Assembly: GCA_022749755.1 (NCBI GenBank)
Contig: CM040440.1
Location: forward strand, 52,147 to 116,146
Length of the DNA: 64,000 nt
Source: Azadirachta indica
Taxonomy: Eukaryota; Streptophyta; Magnoliopsida; Sapindales; Meliaceae
Direction: 5' to 3'
In this document: in pieces, positions 35,221-47,278 of the stretch
Layout of the letters: every line of letters starts with the position of its first letter
Position numbering within the stretch: the first letter of the stretch is position 1
The notes under the pieces: generated by a model
Databases searched by the model: none
Seen by the model: only the letters and a program-made list of their open reading frames with translations
Told to the model about the DNA's origin: nothing
Made by a program: the position numbers and the translations under genes

Positions 35221-37535
35221 AATCCGAACTTAGCATTCTGGTTTGTGTAACATTTACAAAGGGTATCATGAGGTTTTATGAAGGGTTGATAAGAGATGAA
35301 ATCTAGTTTAGTAGATAGGCCAAGACTTTGAATTTAGAGAGATATGGTGATGCAAATAATACTAGCTCTGCGTTTGCATAAATGAGTAAGCTACATGAGC
35401 TATTGACATGTGAGTAAGCAGGAATCTAGATCTGCTGTAATATGGGAGATGAGATTACCCTATCAGGGAAGGTTTCTATAAATTTTTAAAATTTTTTTAT
35501 CTAAGTGTATTTTTCGTAAACCTCGTATAGATATAGGAATATATAGAATAATTTTATATGTTCTTTGTTATAGTGTCTTCAATCAATAAAATATTCTTTT
35601 GAATGCTTAGACTTGGAAATGTTAGGTTTAAGAGTTATATCTAATTTTTTGTTTGAAACATTTATTTAATCTACTCCATGAAAAAATTGAATGAAATTCG
35701 ATGTTTGATGAAATAATTTATATAGATTACTAGCTATCCATGTTGTCACGTGCAACCAAAATGCAAGCAGAATCACCGAAAACGCGAGAGCACTAGAGCG
35801 CATAACTTGTAGAACAAGTGAGCTCAAGTTCCAAACTTATCTGCATATTCATACAAGAGCATTCATTCGCAGAAAAACAATACTCGCATGAATAATAGGC
35901 TGCAAGTAGAATTGGTGAAATAGAAGGTGTGTGAGGTTGAACGGGGCACGTTGAAAACATGCCTGGTCTCTTACCACAGTAACTAAAGTTATGTCTTCAG
36001 CCAACCTTAGAAGCAGCCATCTAGTGCATCCCTTTGAGCCAACCAGAAGTAAGCAGAGAAAAGAAACAAGCTGGGTGCTACAATTTAAAGATTGTAACTC
36101 TTAAGTATAGGTTGTCTCAAGTAATAAAGTTCGGAAGTCCGAGTGTCGGTTCACAGAGAATATGTTATATTAAGTCCACAAGTCCAAAGGTCTAAATATT
36201 ATAAGTCCAAATATTCAAATATTATAAGAAATGGAATAAATTTGCTAATTGTCAAATTTAAATTCAATATTATTATATATTAGGGTATTAGGGATCCATT
36301 TTAATGATTTGTATAGAACTTATTCTTGATCCTTTTTTTTTAAAGAAAAACACAATTAAGAATCAAAAGAAGTGATCTCAATTGGATGATGAAAAAAAAT
36401 ATATATTTAAGCACAAAGAAATCAAAAGACTTACCTTTTAGTTGATGGTGAAAAACTATAAATTGCTTTGCTCTTGATATGTAGAAAACATCGAAGCATT
36501 CAATGTACCATTTGATCAAAGTTTCTAACAATTCAAAATCACTTGCAAAATATAGTACTCAATCAATAAAAAGATTGGCAATGAAGAACAAAACAAAGGA
36601 TTAATGAACAAAACTATAAAATCATTAAAAATTCACCCTTAGCCCTAATTACAAAATTAGAAATACATTATTTAATTGAAGTTTAAATTACAAAAAGAAA
36701 ACAGAAATGGAAACAAATTGATCTTTTCCTCACTTCCACATCTTCCTTTATATAGGTAAAACAAAAGACATTTTATATATGTGAACATAATTTTGTCAAT
36801 TTTCAATTAATCACACTCTATCAACTTCCAACATATCTTTGACCATGAAAGCCACTGAATTTCATAAAATGGCCTTCTTCAATGTTATAGGTGGATGACT
36901 CATCTTTCTAATGGTTCATATCTCACCCTTATTACTGTTTTAGACCGTGAGTTGTGTTGAAAATATATAGAGATATTCAAGTCACATTTCTCCACCGCCC
37001 TTCTAGAATGATAGCTCTTTTTGGTAACTGATCAGTTGAAATTTGAGAAAGTACAAAACATAAATGATTTAGATCCCTTTCTCAGCTTTCTAGATCACCC
37101 AACCATATAATTTTTTGTTACGTATTTAGGGAGATACGGTTCAAATACAGAAGCATTTTGGGCTGGTTCAAAGATGCACTTGAGTTCTGTTGAAGCCCAA
37201 TTTCGTCCCATTAATTGCTCGAACTGGTCCAACCTTTGACTTACAAAGTTGTGAAATGATGAGTTTATATTTTTCCAACCTAAGAATCGTATCAATTGAT
37301 AATTTGGATTGAAAGATACGCTCATTATACGAAATCTGCGCAAAACCGACTATTTAGTCCAATTCATGTTTTACAATTCAATATAAAGGAATATGCTTCA
37401 TTATTGGGGAATAAAAGAACATTATTAAGTATAAATCATAATATTTTTCTTGATAAACCTACATTTTTAAACATTCATCACTGGGTAGTTTGGGTTAGGT
37501 AGCACAACAGCCCATCACTTAACTTTTTCTTATTT
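35221..37535. other. Right half of palindrome spacer, no gene
   Basis: Non-coding A/T-rich DNA. The section around 36,860-37,340, which is less A/T-rich, resembles non-coding text of plant LTR retroelements, but no LTR ends or coding domains could be fixed. The short frames here are not supported. Confidence 0.4.
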
Positions 37536-37926
37536 TGTTGATCCAATAAGCTCAAGATAGAGATAGTGGTAGTAAGTGGAATATTTATAATATTTGTCCA
37601 TAGATTAATCTTGGCTATTGATAGTGCTCTTGTATAATTAATCATGGCCATTCATTTGTAAATATATATATATATATATATGTAAGTGTTAGTGTAATGA
37701 AAGGAAGCCATTCATTCCATTCTCAAAAGAGCAACCCGTGGGTTTCTTTCTTCTCCCATTTTTCACTTGCTTTCTCTTAGCTTTGATTGTATAATTCTTC
37801 ACCTCTCACGCCAACACACACACACACAAAGTGATCTTAGGTTGTTAAGGCTTACTTTACTCAGTTTCTCAAGTTGATCGAAATGCCACACGAAATTAGA
37901 ATTCCTTAAATTTTTAGCATGTGACA
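37536..37926 (+). mobile_element. LTR remnant (Copia-type)
   Basis: The segment begins TGTTGATCC and ends GTGACA. It contains a TATA-like (AT)n tract at 37,661-37,681 and is followed within a few bases by TGATATCAGAACA, a one-or-two-base variant of the initiator Met-tRNA primer binding site. No internal domains or partner LTR follow. Solo or truncated LTR; the boundaries are approximate. Confidence 0.5.
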
Positions 37927-40900
37927 ATGTGATATCAGAACAAATTTGTGTGCCGTTCTGTGGTAAGAATCACTTTAGCTTATGGGTAATTGATTGTTAA
38001 CTCTAGCTTGAGCAATCTTGGAATTTAGAACCTAGGTTTTGCTGTGAATAATAGCAAAAATTCTGGGTCTTGAAGCTTGATTGCTATTGAATCTTTGGTT
38101 GTTGTGAAATTTGGGTACTGTGGATTGCTATTATGAAGTTGGGCTGTGACATGTGGGTTGGTGGAAATTTGAATTGTCAAGCTTTGCATTGGTAGTTTAT
38201 GTTGCAGAATATTAAAATGACAGCTAAAAATGTGGAAACTAGTAATATTACGAAGATGGAGCGTGAAGGATAAAATGTTGCCCAAAGTTTGAAGAAGGCT
38301 GCGAAAAAGAGGAAAATCTATAATTTTATCCATCTTTAAACAATTAAATAGTAGTCAATGGATAAAATTACTGTTGCAACCAAAATTTTTATAAATTTTT
38401 ATAAAACGTTATCAACCTATGATTTCCTTAAACATAAGAGGGGTACATATAAAAACAAGACTTATATAATAAATTATAATTAAAAACTTAGGCTTAAAAA
38501 ATAAAGGGCAAGAGACCTTTTTTCGGAAAATAATTAATTAAATAATTAATTAATTTCACTTTGTGTTTCTATATAAAGATATACTTCTATTTTCTCAATA
38601 AAATGTTGCAGAAATCTATTGAACATAAGATCAAAAAGGATGTTCTGACAAAAAAGCTATAACTGTTTTTGTAACAGTAGAAAAATTATAAATATTATAT
38701 AATAAATTATAATTAGAGACTTAAACTCAAAAAATAAAGTTACGAGGATTATTTCTTAGAAAAATAATTGATTAAATAATTAATTAATGTCATTTCACAT
38801 TTCTGTACAAAGATAAAGAATATATATTTTAGTCAAGGTTGCTTTTACTTTTATTTTCTCAAAACGATGCACAAATTTATTGAATATAAAATTAAAAAGA
38901 ATATCGCGACAAAATTAGCTAAATCATTAATCTCGTTCAAACCACAAATAACTAGTTTTATAACTATTTATATAACAGTGGAAAAATTACAAACATTATC
39001 TAATCAATTATAATTAACGACTTAGACAAGAATCAGTGGTTAGGAAAAATAATTGAATAAATAATTAATTAATGTGCTTTCGTGTGTCTTAAGAAGATAA
39101 AGAATATGTTTGCATGAGTCAAGCTTGCTTTTGCTTTTTTGAAATCTTTTTTATCTTTCTCTTCTTTCTCTCTCTCTTCTTTTTATGGAATTCTTCCCCT
39201 GGCTCCCACTCGTATGAGATTTTTTCACATTTCTTTTGTTTTATTTTTCTTCCTTTTCAATAATAACATATTTTCATGTAAATCAAAATTTATGAGAGTA
39301 CATTTGTATCGTATGATAATTTATCTCTATTAAGATTTTAATCTATTATAATTTTAAAATTTTTTATTCATTGTTAGTATTATAATATTATTTTTTTTCA
39401 AATCTCTATATATTTGTAAAATTATATATACAGATTTACAGTCATTACGGTTTCAATTCAGAAGATTTTATGCTATAACAAATTTATTATAGAAACAACT
39501 TAGAAAATCAACTCGAGTGATGAAAGTGATGAAGAGAAAACAATGAGAGTTGTAGAAAAAATTATGGGGGGCTTAAATTTAAAATATTTTCACCTTGATA
39601 AAAACTTTAAATATAAATATGTTACGTCTATTCTTCATATATCCCAATAGCTATAGTGATTTCTTTTTAGCTGTATCTGATTTTTGTGATATGCAAATAT
39701 GCTATATCCACTATTATACTGTTTGCTTTCCAATGAAACGAAGGCTTTATGCCAAAAAAGTAAAAAGGTGTCGCTTTTTGCTTTTATTTTCCGGATAAAA
39801 CGTTGCACAAATAGATTCCATATAAAATCAAAAAGAATGCTGTGACAAAAATAACCAAATCATGAACCTCATCTTCAAACAACCAATTAAAATTGTTTGG
39901 GAAAATTACAAAGAGTATATAATAGGAGAATTTTCTCATACCTCCCCAGGTTGTAGAAATTATGCCTAGACGTAAAGTTTATAACTATTCGCAGAAACCT
40001 CCCCTAATACAATAATTTCATCTATGTGACTGTGTGTTGACTATTAAAAAATATTAAAAAATTAAAATAACCTCATTACATAAATAAAATTTATATTTTT
40101 AAATTTTTTACGGTTAATCTATTTCTTAATTAAAAAAAAAAAAAAAAAAAGAAGTCCCAAATGAAGGGATAATTCTAATTTTTAACTTACCTACTTAAAT
40201 AAAACAACTTAAAACTTGCCTCACTTTTTCATCGGTGGTGAGTCTAGCTTTTTGTTCCCACCCAGTCAATAGCACATTTAGATTTGTACTTCTTGTTTCT
40301 TAATTAAATTAGTGTTTTGTTTTTCATTTTTGGGCTTTAATTTTTTATTTCACTTTTCGGTTTTTAATTTTTTTAAGTGGGATAAAGTTAAAAAATATAT
40401 ATTCTAAAAATAAATTATAATAAAATTATCATTTTTGTTGTTGAAAAAGGAGCCGCTTTAAGTTTTTCTTGTCTTAAACTGTCAAATATTTTTTTTCTTA
40501 AAAAATTAATTGATTAAAGTTACTAAAATATAACTAACTTTTGATTTCAATTATAATAATTATTATTTTTAATTTTTTAAAAATTTATTATTTTAATGAA
40601 AAAATTTCTATCAATGAGTATTTATGAAATACTGTAATTTATTACTCCCCTCTCATTTTAAAAGTTTCTTTTTCCTTTAAATATTTCAAGAAAAGAAATG
40701 AGTATGTATGAAATATTTAGAAGAAATAAACTTTTTAAATAAGACAATAATAATAAATTATAATATATGAATTAAATTTGGTGTTTTATCTTAATAGAAT
40801 AATAATTATATATATCTTATATCCTTATTAAATAACTTAATGTAATTTTAATTAAGAATATCAAAAAATAGAATGAATTTTATTTTATTTTTGTAATAAT

Positions 40901-41258
40901 ATGACATTTATGTATTTATTTATATTTTTATGCACAGTAATTATGAGCTTTTTAATTTTTAAGAAAATATAATAAATGTAATATAATTTTTTTTAATAGA
41001 TATATTATATATAAAAATAAAATATTAAAACTATTTCGTTTACATTTTTTTTTTTTTCAATAATTAAATATCAAATTATTAATGACATAGTAAAAGAAAA
41101 AAGATTAGGAATATTTTAATATATTGATTTGGTCCAATTCATTGTAAGAATAATTTTGATAATACTATTTTTCTAAATTTTTATAAAATAAAAAATTTTA
41201 ATGTTTTATTTTTTAGTATATTGTGAATAATACGTACTAAACTATTATAATTAAAAAA

Positions 41259-41518
41259 GGAGAGAATGTTTATTATCTCTTTATTTTTTGAACTAATATC
41301 CTATTATCCCTTTATATTTTTTTTAATATCCTATCACTTCCTGAATTCTGATTTTATCTTTTAATATTTCAAATATTTTTAATTTTATCATTTTATAAAG
41401 CAATTGAAGTGAAAGGCAAAATCGAAAAAAAAAAGGAATCAATGGTGATGAATATTAGATAAAATATAATAGAGTAATTGGATATAAATCAAAAAATAGG
41501 GGTAATGAACATTTTCCC
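41259..41518. mobile_element. MITE-like element in right arm
   Basis: Mirror image of 24,473-24,733, with a single-base indel near its right end (GGATATAAATC against GGATATTAAATC). It is part of the duplicated arm, not an independent insertion. Confidence 0.7.
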
Positions 41519-42071
41519 TTAAAAAAAATCTTATTTTTGTTATTTTGTTAAAATTTAAAAATAAAAAAAAGATAATAACTAACAAGTTTATTAATCAATA
41601 ACAAAACTACGATTGTCTATCTATTTTTTAAATTTAAGGGGTATTTGTCAATTCTAACTTTAAAACCTCAGGCATATATGCCAATATCTCAATAAATAAA
41701 TAAAATTAACATAACATGTCATATATATATGTACATATATATATATATATATCTTATTGGCAACTAGCCCTAGTGAAAAAATATGCATGTTTTCAATTTT
41801 TTTTTTAAAATTTAGATTAAGTTCCCTGTTAAATTTCTAAAAGCAATCTTCCAATTAACTCACAAAATTCGAAATTTGGGAATACATAGTATTTCTCCGA
41901 ATGTTAGGAGTGCATAGGAATATATTTTTGAAAATTATATTTATATTTCTTTTTTTTTTTTTTCCAAAATTTGTTACTAAAATTAAATCTGCCTAGACGC
42001 TAGACACGGCCCACCTTCTTTGCTTTTTCATTCTCTGTGTCTGTTCTCATCATGTCTTTCTTCACCAGCAG

Positions 42072-42491
42072 GTAAAGTGATATCCTCCCGTGATTATTGA
42101 ATATTTTTACAAGAGAATCAAGACTCACTGGGAAATCTCAGAAAACGTATTCAGAACATTATCAAGACAGTTAATCTATTCATCTATTTCATATTTCTTC
42201 TATATATTTTTCTTTTGATCTATTTGTTTTCCAGGATATATACGGATCTCTCACACACTCGATCTCAATCAAGTAATTGCAAACTTCAGGTATTTGCTTA
42301 TTGAACTCGATCTTGATATTGCTAATTGTTCTTTATTTGTTGGGCTAGCTAGCTAAAACTGAAGAGTTCAATTTTTTTTTTTTTTCTACTTGTTCATTCG
42401 TCCTCATATAGTGCTTGTTAATTAACTAATAATTTTCTTAATTATTTGGTTTTTAAACGTTAATACACAGATATAACATACAACCATAGTT
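42072..42491 (+). promoter_or_regulatory. Spliced 5' leader of the right NLR
   Basis: Leader intron 1 is 42,072-42,234 (CAG|GTAAAG ... TTTTCCAG), the small leader exon is 42,235-42,289, and intron 2 is 42,290-42,470 (TTCAG|GTATTT ... ACACAG). The ATG at 42,492 follows 21 bp later. The arrangement is the same as in the left copy, although this stretch lies in the diverged part of the arm, so the splice sites have been retained. Confidence 0.6.
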
Positions 42492-45016
42492 ATGGCGACA
42501 GATGCTATGGTTCAGGCGCTGACAGACAAGATTTTCACGGCTTTGCTGAGTGAGGCTCAGTTTGCAATTGATTTCAGAGACCAGCTTGAGGCAATGAAGA
42601 CAAGGCTTGAGCTCATGAAGGCCTTCCTGTCCTCTACTGATAACCTCAGGAGTGGGAAAAAAGATCTCCAGAATTTCTTGCCTCAGCTGAGAAAACTAAT
42701 TTACGAAGCCGACGACGTTTTGACCGATGGCCTAATTAGAGAAGAATATCAGGAGGAAGAGTCTTGCTGGAGTTCCTTGACTCATGGACTATTGTTTCGA
42801 TACAAAACAGGCAAGCAGCTAAGCAAAATTAATTCACGTATTCAAAAGATAGAGAGTAGCTTAGACTTGTATCGGATATCAAAGCAGCCAATCTACCAGG
42901 GAAACTCTGCGAACCGAGTCATACGATATTCGTCGAAAGATTATGATCCATCTGAGACAATCGGTTTGGTTAAGGACGTGGAAAAGATCAAAGCATGGAT
43001 TTTTAGCTGCGATGAGGAACTTAACCGAGTTGGGATTGTGGGTATGGGTGGTTTAGGCAAAACCACCATTGCCCTGAAAATATTCAATGATTCGGAGGTA
43101 GACATTCGTTTTGACCGAAAAATTTGGTTGTCAGTTTCTCGGAATTTCAGTGAGGAGCAAATCATGAGAGACATGTTGAAAAGTTTAGGAGAAGACAGCG
43201 ACAGACTTGATGAAGTTTCATTATTCCAAATTCACAAAAAACTTAGTAATCAAACTTATCTAATTGTTATGGATGATGTCTGGAACATAAATCTTGAATG
43301 GTGGAGTAAGTTATGTCCAACGAGTAAAGGAAGTTGCATCATTATTACTTCTAGAAATGAAAATGTTACAAGGGCCATGGGAGTTGACATTTCAAGAATT
43401 CATCGGCCAGAAACTTTAAGCAGAGAAGAAAGTTGGTTGTTGTTCTGCAGGTTTGCATTTGCACCACGCATGGGAAAATGCCCCAATGATATGTTTGCTA
43501 GAGTAGGCAGAGATATCTTGGAGAAATGTCAAGGTCTCCCGCTGGCAATCAAGACTATAGGAGCGTTACTTGCACAAAAACTGCCTTCCCTTGCTGAGTG
43601 GAAAAAGATCAATGAGGATTTCCATGAGCTGATAACAGACACAGACAGAGGAGTAATGGCTTCTCTTCAACTGAGCTATGAGGAACTTCCCTCACTTTTA
43701 AAGCAATGTCTATTGTGTTTCTCCATTTATCCGGAAGACTTTGAGATAAGGGCCGAACAGATAGTTCATTGGTGGGTTGGAGAGGATCTAATCCATGGAC
43801 AAAACACACAGACTGCTGCAGAATTGGGCTTTCAGTATCTCTCAGATCTAGTCAGCAGATGTCTGGTTGAAGGTGTGCATCGGCGAGGCTACGATGGAAG
43901 AGTCTACAGTTGCAAGATAAATGATCTGGTCCGGAATATGATCATTAAAATCGCTGAAGATGAGGCATTTTGTAGCTTTGACGAACGACGAAGCCGACAA
44001 AAAGTGAGTGAAGAATCTCGATGGTTGGGTTTCACCAGTCATATGACACCCGAATCGTTGAAAAACAGTCCACAGCTCAGGACATTGATAATGATGTCTA
44101 GCGATCAAATTCCCCTCAATAGCAAGCTTGAGTTGCTCAGTTCATTAAGGGTGCTGGATTTCTCTGACATGAAACTAAACAGTGTTGAAGTGGAATACCT
44201 CTGGAAATGGATATGTTCCCTGAAACGCCTAGCAACCCTCAACTTAAGTGGAGTTGCAGGCGTGAAGGGAGTGCCATCTTCAATTCAAAAGCTCCGTAAT
44301 CTTCAAATTTTAGTTTTGAGGAAATGCAATAACTTAGAGGAAATAAGTCCATCAATTACTGATTTAAAGAAGTTGATTGTCTTGGATCTAGGATATTCTT
44401 CTCTCAAGTACCTGCCTCGTGGATTAGAGAAACTTGTTCACCTCCAGGAACTGTCTGGATTTCGGGTGGTGAGTAACACGCAAAGCTGTCACTTCGCGCG
44501 TTGCTGAAATTGGAGCATCTAAGAGTTCTACGAATTAATATAAATGGCGAGACTGAAATCTCAGAAGAAGATCGGGACATATTATCACAACTCCACAAAC
44601 TGCAGGTTTTAGCTATTGATGCAGAACAATGTGCAGAAAATAGAGTGAAAGAAATGGTCGATCGACTTTCCCCTCCTGCAGAGCTTGATGAGCTTTATCT
44701 CAGGCGTTACTATCATCCAACATTGCCAAAATGGATGAATCTCAAGAAGCTTTCAAATTTGCAATATCTTTGTTTGGAGGATGCACACGTCATCAACTTT
44801 GATACTAAGCCAGAATCTTATGAGGATAGCAGTGCCTCCAAATGGAACCTTGAGGGTCTATGTTTGAAGCTCCTGCCAAATTTAGTCCTAGACTGGAATA
44901 TCTTGATAAAAGATATGCCTTTACTATGTTATGCAGAGATTAGCCATTGTTTCAATCTGAAGAATTTCCCCTTTCACTCCGATAAGCCATTGATCTGGAG
45001 GATGAGACTAGATTGA
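42492..45016 (+). pseudogene. ZAR1-like CC-NB-ARC-LRR (NLR), right copy, late frameshift
   Basis: Open for 671 codons, from ATG 42,492 to a stop ending at 44,507, then continuing in another frame to 45,016. The coiled coil at residues 1-110 starts MATDAMVQALTDKIFTALL, reminiscent of the MADA-type helix of ZAR1-like NLRs. P-loop GMGGLGKTT is at 184-192, kinase-2 LIVMDDVW at 257-264, GLPLA at 348-352, the MHD-equivalent site at 476-478, and LRRs begin around residue 540. The frame breaks near 44,489, where TGTCAC stands for TGTCCAC in the left copy, a one-base deletion. The remaining LRRs are 44,501-45,016, and the C-terminal end differs from the left copy. The MHD motif reads I-N-D instead of M-H-D. 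It could be a truncated NLR, a pseudogene, or an intact gene hit by a sequencing error. Confidence 0.88.
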
Positions 45017-45645
45017 GATATCCACCAGAGTAAAAGAGATGGAAACTCGCGGGCTTCAAATCAGCAAGCCTTTGCTTATTCCTGAGTTAAAGATTCTGTC
45101 TCTATTTTCTACGTTTATCACGTCCAGGTCTTGTGTGATGATCAATAAGAATTTGTTTGCATTGGTGTTGTTTGAGGCTTTACTTTCATATGCTTGTACT
45201 GTAATGTAAAGTTGTAGGATCTAGTTGATAATACATTTGTCATTGTTACATTTTTCCAAATTCTGATTTTCTCGTATATTTATAGTCCCAACACATCGAC
45301 ACAACATGATATCTGCAGAATTTGATACTAAGCAAAAATTTATAACTCTCAGTATAAAAACAAAAAGAGAATTTTGCTGTTTTTAATCTTAGAAAGTTTC
45401 CTTCAGCATTTATAAAACATTGAATGTTCTCAACTGAGCTCTATTTAAATGTAAATATTATCAATACTAGTAATTACACACAACAAATATTTTGGTTTTT
45501 AAGTCCAACGAATTCTGCTTTAACCTGCTAGATTATCAGCGTCGATTTCTTGCACAGTTGGTGTATCTGGCGAACTCACGTGTTCAATGTAAAGAAAATT
45601 TTTCTAGGATGCCTTCACCAATCAGGTATTACATATTGATTCAGT

Positions 45646-46608
45646 TATTTATTTATTGGTAATTTCGGCCATCGCATCAGGCATAAATTAAGGAACTGAA
45701 TAGTTATTCGACATCGCAGAAAGGGAAGCATTTACTTTGAAAGTGGTTTTTCTTTTTATCTTGCAGAATTGGGCTGCCTCTGCTTTTCAAGTCAAGCATA
45801 TTTTGACAAAGCTAATAAGACATCGATGAAATCATTTCATGGTCTAGGCATGAGTGAAGGCTGGAAGGTGTTTGCCGATTGTCATAGTGCTTTTTTATAT
45901 ATGCATTATTCTTTACAGAATTTTGGATATATCTAATGGTCATACTAGAGTAATTAATTTTCATTTTTTTTTCCCCCTTTTTTGTGGCAGATCTCAAAAG
46001 AAGGTTAAAACAAAATAGTAATGTGGTATTCTTATTGCAGCTGACTGTTTGTCTTTGCTCAAGAAATATATCTTCTAACACGTTTGAGTTATCAACTGAC
46101 GGTAGTGCAATGAAAGCGACATGTTATTATGATCAAAATCTTACTAAAACCATTTTTATTATGATCAAAATCTCACTCAAATTCCGACACGTTAGCAGGG
46201 AACCTATTTACTATGATATGAAAGTGCTTACAAAAGCACAAACCGAAAGTTTGCCAGAAGGACAACATTGAGAACATGTGAGAGCATCCAGTCGCGAGAA
46301 ACAAATAATAGATAATAGATAAGAGAGGAGAACAAAATTGGGCATCTAAGAAACATATGAGATATTTTACATAATTGCTGTAAAATTTGGTACATAATTG
46401 CTTTCAACATTTCACAGTTCATTGGTTAGATAAAGGGAAGGGCTTTCTTTTGTTGCATTCCCAACAAATTGCCTAAACAAATCTCAAGATTTTTCATGCT
46501 TCAATCCCTAAAAACCTGCATTCCATGAGCAAAATTGCATGCTTAAACTATAAAAGGGTTTCAACCAGAAGCACTTACCCAGCATGCTGTAGATTTATAT
46601 GAACTTCT
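45646..46608. other. Unassigned DNA right of the palindrome
   Basis: No recognisable gene. It contains poly-T tracts and short open frames (for example 45,984-46,271) without known motifs. No similarity to the equivalent left flank (18,450-20,310) was seen, which marks the outer limit of the palindrome. Confidence 0.4.
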
Positions 46609-46851
46609 TGTTGAAACATCTCTTCAACAGTGGCTGCACAGCGATTGCATTGTCAACAAAGGATGCACTAAATTCCCATTCCTCCAACAATGGCTGCACA
46701 CCGAGTACATCACCTTAACAAAGGCTGCACAGAATTCCAAATTTCATGTGTTTCTCCATAATTAACCGACCCATCTCGTTGTGCTTGTATCTATATAAAC
46801 GTGTTTGTATATATTGTTTCAGCTTAAGAAATGAAATGATATATTTCTTCA
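46609..46851 (+). mobile_element. Short LTR remnant
   Basis: A 243 bp segment starting TGTTGAAACATC and ending TTTCTTCA is followed at once by TGCTATTAGAGCC, a variant of the TGGTATTAGAGCC primer binding site of plant Copia/TRIM elements. A TATA-like CTATATAAAC lies at about 46,790. There is no second LTR or coding region nearby, so it is a solo or truncated element. Confidence 0.55.
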
Positions 46852-47044
46852 TGCTATTAGAGCCAAACCTCTGGAAATTTTGAAGCTTTATTTTCCAAAA
46901 TTAAAGCTTGATTCTTCAAAGCCCAGATACGATTTACCTGCATTACAACACTAAAATTCATCTTCATCAAATTCTGAGCATTCTAAAACTTTCAGACAAG
47001 CCAGAAATACTGCGCGTCACGCCACCAAAGTTTTCCCAGGCACC

Positions 47045-47278
47045 CCTCCAAAATCCTGTATATATCCGGAAAGCATGGAAAACAATGCAAATTAAATTTG
47101 CATTTGCATTCAAACTTAAAATCACTAAGCACAATTCTCTAATTGTTTCAGATCAAATTATCTCCAAGTGCAAAATTATTTGGAGTAATCTAATTTGACA
47201 ACTAGTATTTTCAGTTTTGCTAGATCATAATTTCAAAGTATATTACACCCCACTATATGGCAACTATATTATGTTTCT
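47045..47278 (-). pseudogene. MOSC copy B remainder: exon 2 edge and intron 1 fragment
   Basis: The sequence from CCTCCAAAATCCTGTATATA onwards matches the exon 2/intron 1 boundary and intron 1 of copies A (10,360-10,580) and C (52,445-52,670), with shared landmarks CGGAAAGCATG, CACTAAGCACAA and CAACTAGTATTTTCAGTTTT. It starts where copy B stops at 18,449. At 47,278 it joins the PPR downstream flank of unit 3, deleting the rest of intron 1 and exon 1. Confidence 0.85.

Larger units (their letters stand above)
38322..45645. repeat. Right arm of the ~25 kb palindrome
   Basis: Inverted counterpart of 20,310-27,640. The inner section 38,322 to about 41,820 is nearly identical to the left arm. Outward of that, differences become frequent through the leader, the NLR and its 3' flank. 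The arm contains the mirrored tandem repeats, Mutator-like terminus (39,924-40,009), MITE (41,259-41,518) and (TA)n tract, followed by the right NLR. Confidence 0.9.
18450..47044. other. ~28.6 kb NLR-bearing block inside MOSC copy B exon 2
   Basis: Everything between the two halves of MOSC copy B. It holds an internally repetitive TIR element, a plasma-membrane H+-ATPase exon fragment, the ~25 kb palindrome with two ZAR1-like NLR pseudogenes, a Copia element and two LTR remnants. The left break falls after CCACTGC and the right break before CCTCCAAAATCCTG; in copies A and C these are separated only by CTATC. I see no target-site duplication or terminal repeats at the breaks, so the mechanism (translocation, template switching or a giant transposon) is open. 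Confidence 0.75.
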
